From: Arthrobacter sp. EPSL27
Lineage (GTDB): Bacteria > Actinomycetota > Actinomycetes > Actinomycetales > Micrococcaceae
Length of the DNA stretch: 64,000 nt
Assembly (NCBI RefSeq): GCF_001512305.1
Contig: NZ_LNUT01000001.1
Location: forward strand, 199,245 to 263,244
Direction of reading: 5' to 3'
Shown here: positions 60,565-64,000 of the stretch, in pieces
Numbering within the stretch: position 1 is the first letter of the stretch
Layout: each line of letters starts with the position of its first letter
Position numbers and translations under genes: made by a program
The notes under the pieces: generated by a model
Databases searched by the model: none
Seen by the model: the letters and a program-made list of their open reading frames with translations, nothing else
Told to the model about the DNA's origin: nothing

Positions 60565-61605
60565 ATGATTTCTCCCGCCCTCGCGCACCTCCCCACCCCG
60601 CTGGCCCCCGAGGCGCTCCCGCAGCACGCGCCGCTCGCGGTCCAGACCCGCGACGGCCTCGTCGAGAGCGTCCACTACGGCTCCGCAATCGCCACCACGG
60701 CGGACGGCCTGACCCTGCTGGCCGCCGGCGAGCCCCTCGCCCCGTTCTACCCGCGCTCCGCCCTCAAACCCCTGCAGGCTGTCGCCATGGTCCGCGCCGG
60801 CCTGAAGCTCCCGGACCATCTCCTCTCCCTCGCATCCGCCAGCCACTCCGGGGCCGCCGCCCACCGCGACGGCGCACAGCGCATCCTGGACATGCACGGG
60901 CTGACCCCCGCCGACCTCGAGAACAGCACCGACCTGCCCTACGGCGTCCGCGAGCGCCAGGAATGGGTCGCCGGCGGCGGGAAAGCCACCCGGCTGGCGC
61001 AGAACTGCTCCGGAAAGCACGCGGCCATGGCCGCCACCTGCGTCGTCGCCGGCTGGCCGGTCCAGGGATACCTGGACCCGACTCACCCGCTCCAGCAGCT
61101 CGTGGCCCGGACGGTCGCGGACCTGACCGGCGAGGGACCGGAGCGCACGTCCACTGACGGCTGCGGCACCCCACTGTTCGCCCTTACCCTGCGAGGCATG
61201 GCCCGGGCCTTCGGCAGGCTGGCCTCGGCAACCGGGCCCGGCAGCGCGGAAGCCGCCGTCGCCGGAGCCATGCGCCGCCACCCCATGATGGCGGCCGGCG
61301 AGGACCGGGATGTCACCGCGCTGATGCGCCTGGTGCCCGGACTCCTGGCCAAGGACGGATTCGAAGGCGTCCAACTGGCGGGACTGCCGGACGGCCGTGC
61401 TGTTGCCGTGAAGATCTCGGACGGCGGAGACCGCGCCCGGATGCCTGTCACTGTGCACCTGCTGGCCGCCCTCGACGTCGATACGTCTGCATTGGCGGGC
61501 ATTGCCCCGGCACCCGTGCTCGGCGGTGGCCGGCCCGTCGGGCTGCTGCAAGCCGTCGATTTCCTTGCCTCCCCCAAGCCCGCCAACTCCCCCGACGCAC
61601 TCTAA
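60565..61605 (+). CDS. Asparaginase (type II-like, L-asparaginase family)
   Basis: A 346-residue hydrolase of the Asparaginase_II group that converts asparagine to aspartate and ammonia. Signature segments are LKPLQAVAMVRAGLKLPDH, SASHSGAAAHRDGAQRIL, QNCSGKHAAMAATCV and STDGCGTPLFALTLRGMAR. The mechanism in this group differs from the classical E. coli enzymes, so the catalytic residue is not called. It starts 71 bases after the GntR stop with AAAGGA upstream. Confidence 0.92.
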   Translation: MISPALAHLPTPLAPEALPQHAPLAVQTRDGLVESVHYGSAIATTADGLTLLAAGEPLAPFYPRSALKPLQAVAMVRAGLKLPDHLLSLASASHSGAAAHRDGAQRILDMHGLTPADLENSTDLPYGVRERQEWVAGGGKATRLAQNCSGKHAAMAATCVVAGWPVQGYLDPTHPLQQLVARTVADLTGEGPERTSTDGCGTPLFALTLRGMARAFGRLASATGPGSAEAAVAGAMRRHPMMAAGEDRDVTALMRLVPGLLAKDGFEGVQLAGLPDGRAVAVKISDGGDRARMPVTVHLLAALDVDTSALAGIAPAPVLGGGRPVGLLQAVDFLASPKPANSPDAL

Positions 61606-61613
61606 GGACCGCT

Positions 61614-63029
61614 ATGACATCCCTCGACGGACTTTCAGACTTCCGCTCCGAACACGACCTCTTGGGCGACCGGGACATCCCCGCCGACGCCTACTGGGGT
61701 GTCCACACCCTCCGGGCCGTGGAAAACTTCCCCATCACCGGCCAGCCCCTCGCCTCCAACATGTACTTGGTCCGCGGGCTGGCAGCCGTCAAAATGGCCG
61801 CCGCCCGCACCAATAACGAACTCGGGCTGCTCGACGCCGGGCGCGCCGCTGCCATCGAGGAAGCCTGCACCGACGTGATGAAAGGCAAACTCAGCGAGCA
61901 GTTCGTGGTGGACGTCATCCAGGGCGGTGCCGGGACGTCATCGAACATGAACGCCAACGAGGTCATCGCCAACCGTGCCCTGGAAATCCTCGGACACCCG
62001 AAGGGCGACTATGCGCGGCTGCACCCGAACGACCACGTCAACCTCAGCCAGTCCACCAACGACGTCTACCCCACGGCGGTTAAGCTCGGCACGATCTTCG
62101 CCGTCCGGGAACTGCTCGCTGCCCTCACCGAGCTCGAAGACGCTTTCGCCGCCAAAGCCCTCGAATTCCGCACGGTGGTGAAGATGGGTCGCACCCAACT
62201 GCAGGACGCCGTCCCCATGACCCTCGGCCAGGAATTTGGCACCTACGCCGTCACGATCGGCGAGGACCGGCTCCGCCTGGCCGAAGCCGACCTGCTGATC
62301 CACGAAATCAACCTGGGCGCCACGGCGATCGGTACCGGGCTCAACGCACCGGCAGGCTACGCCGCGGCCGCCTGCCGGCACCTGGCCGACATCACGGGCC
62401 TGCCGCTCGTCACGGCAGTAGACCTGATCGAGGCCACCCAGGACGTTGGCGCCTTCGTGCACCTCTCCGGCGTCCTCAAGCGGGTCGCCGTGAAACTGTC
62501 CAAGATCTGCAACGACCTCCGGCTGCTCTCCTCCGGCCCGCGCGCCGGCCTCGGCGAAATCAACCTCCCGGCCGTGCAGTCCGGTTCCTCGATCATGCCG
62601 GGCAAGATCAACCCCGTCATCCCCGAAGTGGTCAGCCAAGTGGCCTATGAGGTGATCGGCAACGACGTCACCATCACCATGGCGGCCGAAGCCGGGCAGC
62701 TGCAGCTCAACGCCTTCGAACCCATCATCGTCCACAGCCTCCACAAGAGCATCTCCCACCTGGAATCCGCCTGCCGCACCCTTACGGCCCGCTGCGTCCG
62801 CGGCATCACCGCCAACACCGAACACCTACGCCTCACGGTGGAACAGTCAATCGGACTTGTCACCGCACTCAACCCGCACCTGGGCTACGCCACGGCCACG
62901 GCCATCGCGCAGGAAGCCCTCGCCACCGGCAAGGGCGTCGCGGAACTCGTACTCGAACACGGGCTGCTCACCGCCGAGCAGCTCACCGACCTCCTCAGCC
63001 CGCAGCGCCTGGCCAATCTGAGCAAATAG
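61614..63029 (+). CDS. aspA: Aspartate ammonia-lyase
   Basis: A 471-residue enzyme that deaminates L-aspartate to fumarate. The SS loop signature GSSIMPGKINPV with the catalytic Ser, TNDVYPTAVKLG-like STNDVYPTAVKLG and QLQDAVPMTLGQEF-like TQLQDAVPMTLGQEF are all typical. Fumarase-type alternatives are less likely because the gene follows an asparaginase gene by eight bases. TAAGGA precedes the ATG. Together with the asparaginase it channels asparagine to fumarate. Confidence 0.94.
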   Translation: MTSLDGLSDFRSEHDLLGDRDIPADAYWGVHTLRAVENFPITGQPLASNMYLVRGLAAVKMAAARTNNELGLLDAGRAAAIEEACTDVMKGKLSEQFVVDVIQGGAGTSSNMNANEVIANRALEILGHPKGDYARLHPNDHVNLSQSTNDVYPTAVKLGTIFAVRELLAALTELEDAFAAKALEFRTVVKMGRTQLQDAVPMTLGQEFGTYAVTIGEDRLRLAEADLLIHEINLGATAIGTGLNAPAGYAAAACRHLADITGLPLVTAVDLIEATQDVGAFVHLSGVLKRVAVKLSKICNDLRLLSSGPRAGLGEINLPAVQSGSSIMPGKINPVIPEVVSQVAYEVIGNDVTITMAAEAGQLQLNAFEPIIVHSLHKSISHLESACRTLTARCVRGITANTEHLRLTVEQSIGLVTALNPHLGYATATAIAQEALATGKGVAELVLEHGLLTAEQLTDLLSPQRLANLSK

Positions 63030-63056
63030 CGCACTCCCGAACCCCGAAGGACCCTC

Positions 63057-64000
63057 ATGACTTATCCCGAAACTGCCCGCGCCCAAAAACAGGCGGCCCA
63101 GCAGCAGCCAGCTATCTCCGACCACACCATTCCCGCGCATGCCCACGCCTCCGAGGCGGCGCTCCACGCCGAGGACCAGGGTTACCACAAGGGCCTGAAA
63201 CCCCGGCAGGTGCAGATGATCGCGATCGGGGGCGCCATCGGCACTGGCCTGTTCATGGGCGCGGGCGGCCGCCTCGCCGCCGCCGGGCCCGCCCTGATCA
63301 TCAGCTATGCAGTCTGCGGGTTCTTCGCCTTCATGATCCTGCGCGCCCTCGGGGAACTCGTGATGCACCGGCCGTCGTCGGGCTCGTTTGTCTCCTATGC
63401 CCGCGAGTTCTTCGGCGAGAAGGCCGCGTTCGTCACCGGCTGGCTGTACTGGCTGAACTGGGCCATGACGGCGATCGTGGACATTACCGCCGTCGCGCTG
63501 TACATGAACTTCTTCAAGAAGTACTGGGCTCCGATCGCGGACGTACCGCAGTGGGCCTGGGCGCTGGCCGCCCTGATCCTGGTACTGGGCCTCAACCTCA
63601 TCAGCGTCAAAGTGTTCGGTGAGCTCGAATTCTGGTTCGCGCTGATCAAGGTTGTGGCGCTCGTATCCTTCCTGCTTATCGGCATCTACTTCGTCATCTT
63701 CGGCACCCCCGTTGCCGGCCAGGAGGTCGGCTTCACCCTCATTGCGGACAACGGCGGCATGTTCCCCAACGGTCTGCTCCCCGCAGTCGTGGTGATGCAG
63801 GGCGTCGTGTTCGCCTACGCCTCGATCGAGCTGATCGGCACCGCCGCCGGCGAGACGGAGAACCCGGAAAAGATCATGCCGCGGGCCATCAACACGGTGA
63901 TCGTCCGTATCGCGGTGTTCTACGTCGGCTCGCTGGTACTGCTCTCGCTGCTGCTGCCCTATAACGCCTACAAGGCCGGCGAAAGCCCGTTCGTCACGTT
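63057..64000 (+). CDS. Amino-acid permease, probable asparagine transporter (partial, runs off the window)
   Basis: The first 314 codons of an APC-superfamily permease. The N-terminal signature is [20 protein letters not shown], followed by [20 protein letters not shown] and [20 protein letters not shown]. About seven membrane segments are visible before the window ends. [19 protein letters not shown] is the usual eighth-region motif. Position after asparaginase and aspartase genes suggests asparagine or aspartate as substrate (AnsP-like). The C-terminal part lies outside the window. Confidence 0.9.
   Translation, partial: MTYPETARAQKQAAQQQPAISDHTIPAHAHASEAALHAEDQGYHKGLKPRQVQMIAIGGAIGTGLFMGAGGRLAAAGPALIISYAVCGFFAFMILRALGELVMHRPSSGSFVSYAREFFGEKAAFVTGWLYWLNWAMTAIVDITAVALYMNFFKKYWAPIADVPQWAWALAALILVLGLNLISVKVFGELEFWFALIKVVALVSFLLIGIYFVIFGTPVAGQEVGFTLIADNGGMFPNGLLPAVVVMQGVVFAYASIELIGTAAGETENPEKIMPRAINTVIVRIAVFYVGSLVLLSLLLPYNAYKAGESPFVT

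Noticed and set aside
1-64000. tRNA or rRNA genes, insertion sequences or phage genes
   Set aside because: No cloverleaf-like segment, no transposase or integrase frame and no direct-repeat-bounded element was recognised in any gap or among the genes.

Overview
This window looks like chromosome from a high-GC actinobacterium of the Micrococcaceae, most likely Arthrobacter or Pseudarthrobacter. The reasons are the GC-rich codon use, many GTG starts, ATGA/GTGA gene overlaps, a cysteine-free S14/L33/L28 ribosomal protein set, a DUF222-HNH protein, a DtxR/IdeR-type iron box and a SigK/RskA pair. No rRNA, tRNA, CRISPR array, insertion sequence or prophage was seen. Gene functions are read from the translated sequences and from family knowledge; no database search was run.

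Layout, left to right. Positions 1-954 hold the rpmB-rpmG-rpsN operon (minus strand) and its terminator. Positions 1426-4167 hold a flavin-based membrane electron-transfer set: a ferric-reductase-like membrane flavoprotein interrupted by an in-frame TGA, a secreted FMN-binding protein and ApbE. Positions 4154-8582 hold two related SGNH hydrolases around a glutaminase-STAS-cNMP fusion, a MarR regulator and a YCII protein. Positions 8979-14262 hold a complete ferric-siderophore uptake operon behind a DtxR-type box. Positions 15206-21050 encode a JetABC (Wadjet/MksBEF-like) SMC complex with no JetD next to it. Positions 21311-29101 hold housekeeping and redox genes, including a large acyl-CoA dehydrogenase and a sulfite-oxidase-like enzyme.

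Positions 29108-38058 form a sugar catabolic island. It encodes an RpiB-type isomerase, a fused DhaK-DhaL kinase, two SDRs, a TIM-barrel isomerase, an MHS-type transporter, a two-subunit transketolase and a GntR regulator. Both control regions carry copies of a 13-base motif, GTYRACWGTYRAC, which I propose as the operator. The gene content resembles tetritol/tetrulose pathways feeding the pentose phosphate pathway, but the substrate cannot be read from sequence.

Positions 38161-43280 carry an anti-sigma/sigma pair (RskA/SigK type) with a lipoprotein class F sortase, a DUF4397 surface protein and a DUF4389 membrane protein. Positions 43339-51350 hold an alcohol dehydrogenase/flavodoxin/STAS operon, an amidohydrolase, a GIY-YIG-like protein, a DUF222-HNH protein and a GH3 glycosidase. 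Positions 51582-53658 hold a YtrA-type GntR/ABC operon. Positions 53806-59679 hold a UDG-like protein, an SDR, lactate dehydrogenase, a soluble Ser/Thr kinase with a partner gene, a MarR regulator, and a DUF6153-like/DUF305 pair. Positions 59751-64000 form an asparagine/aspartate operon (GntR, asparaginase, aspartase, amino-acid permease). Its promoter carries a palindrome over the -10 and start codon and predicts a leaderless transcript.

The most interesting items are the JetABC set without JetD, the island with its self-consistent operator family, the in-frame TGA in the ferric-reductase gene, and the leaderless autoregulated GntR promoter.
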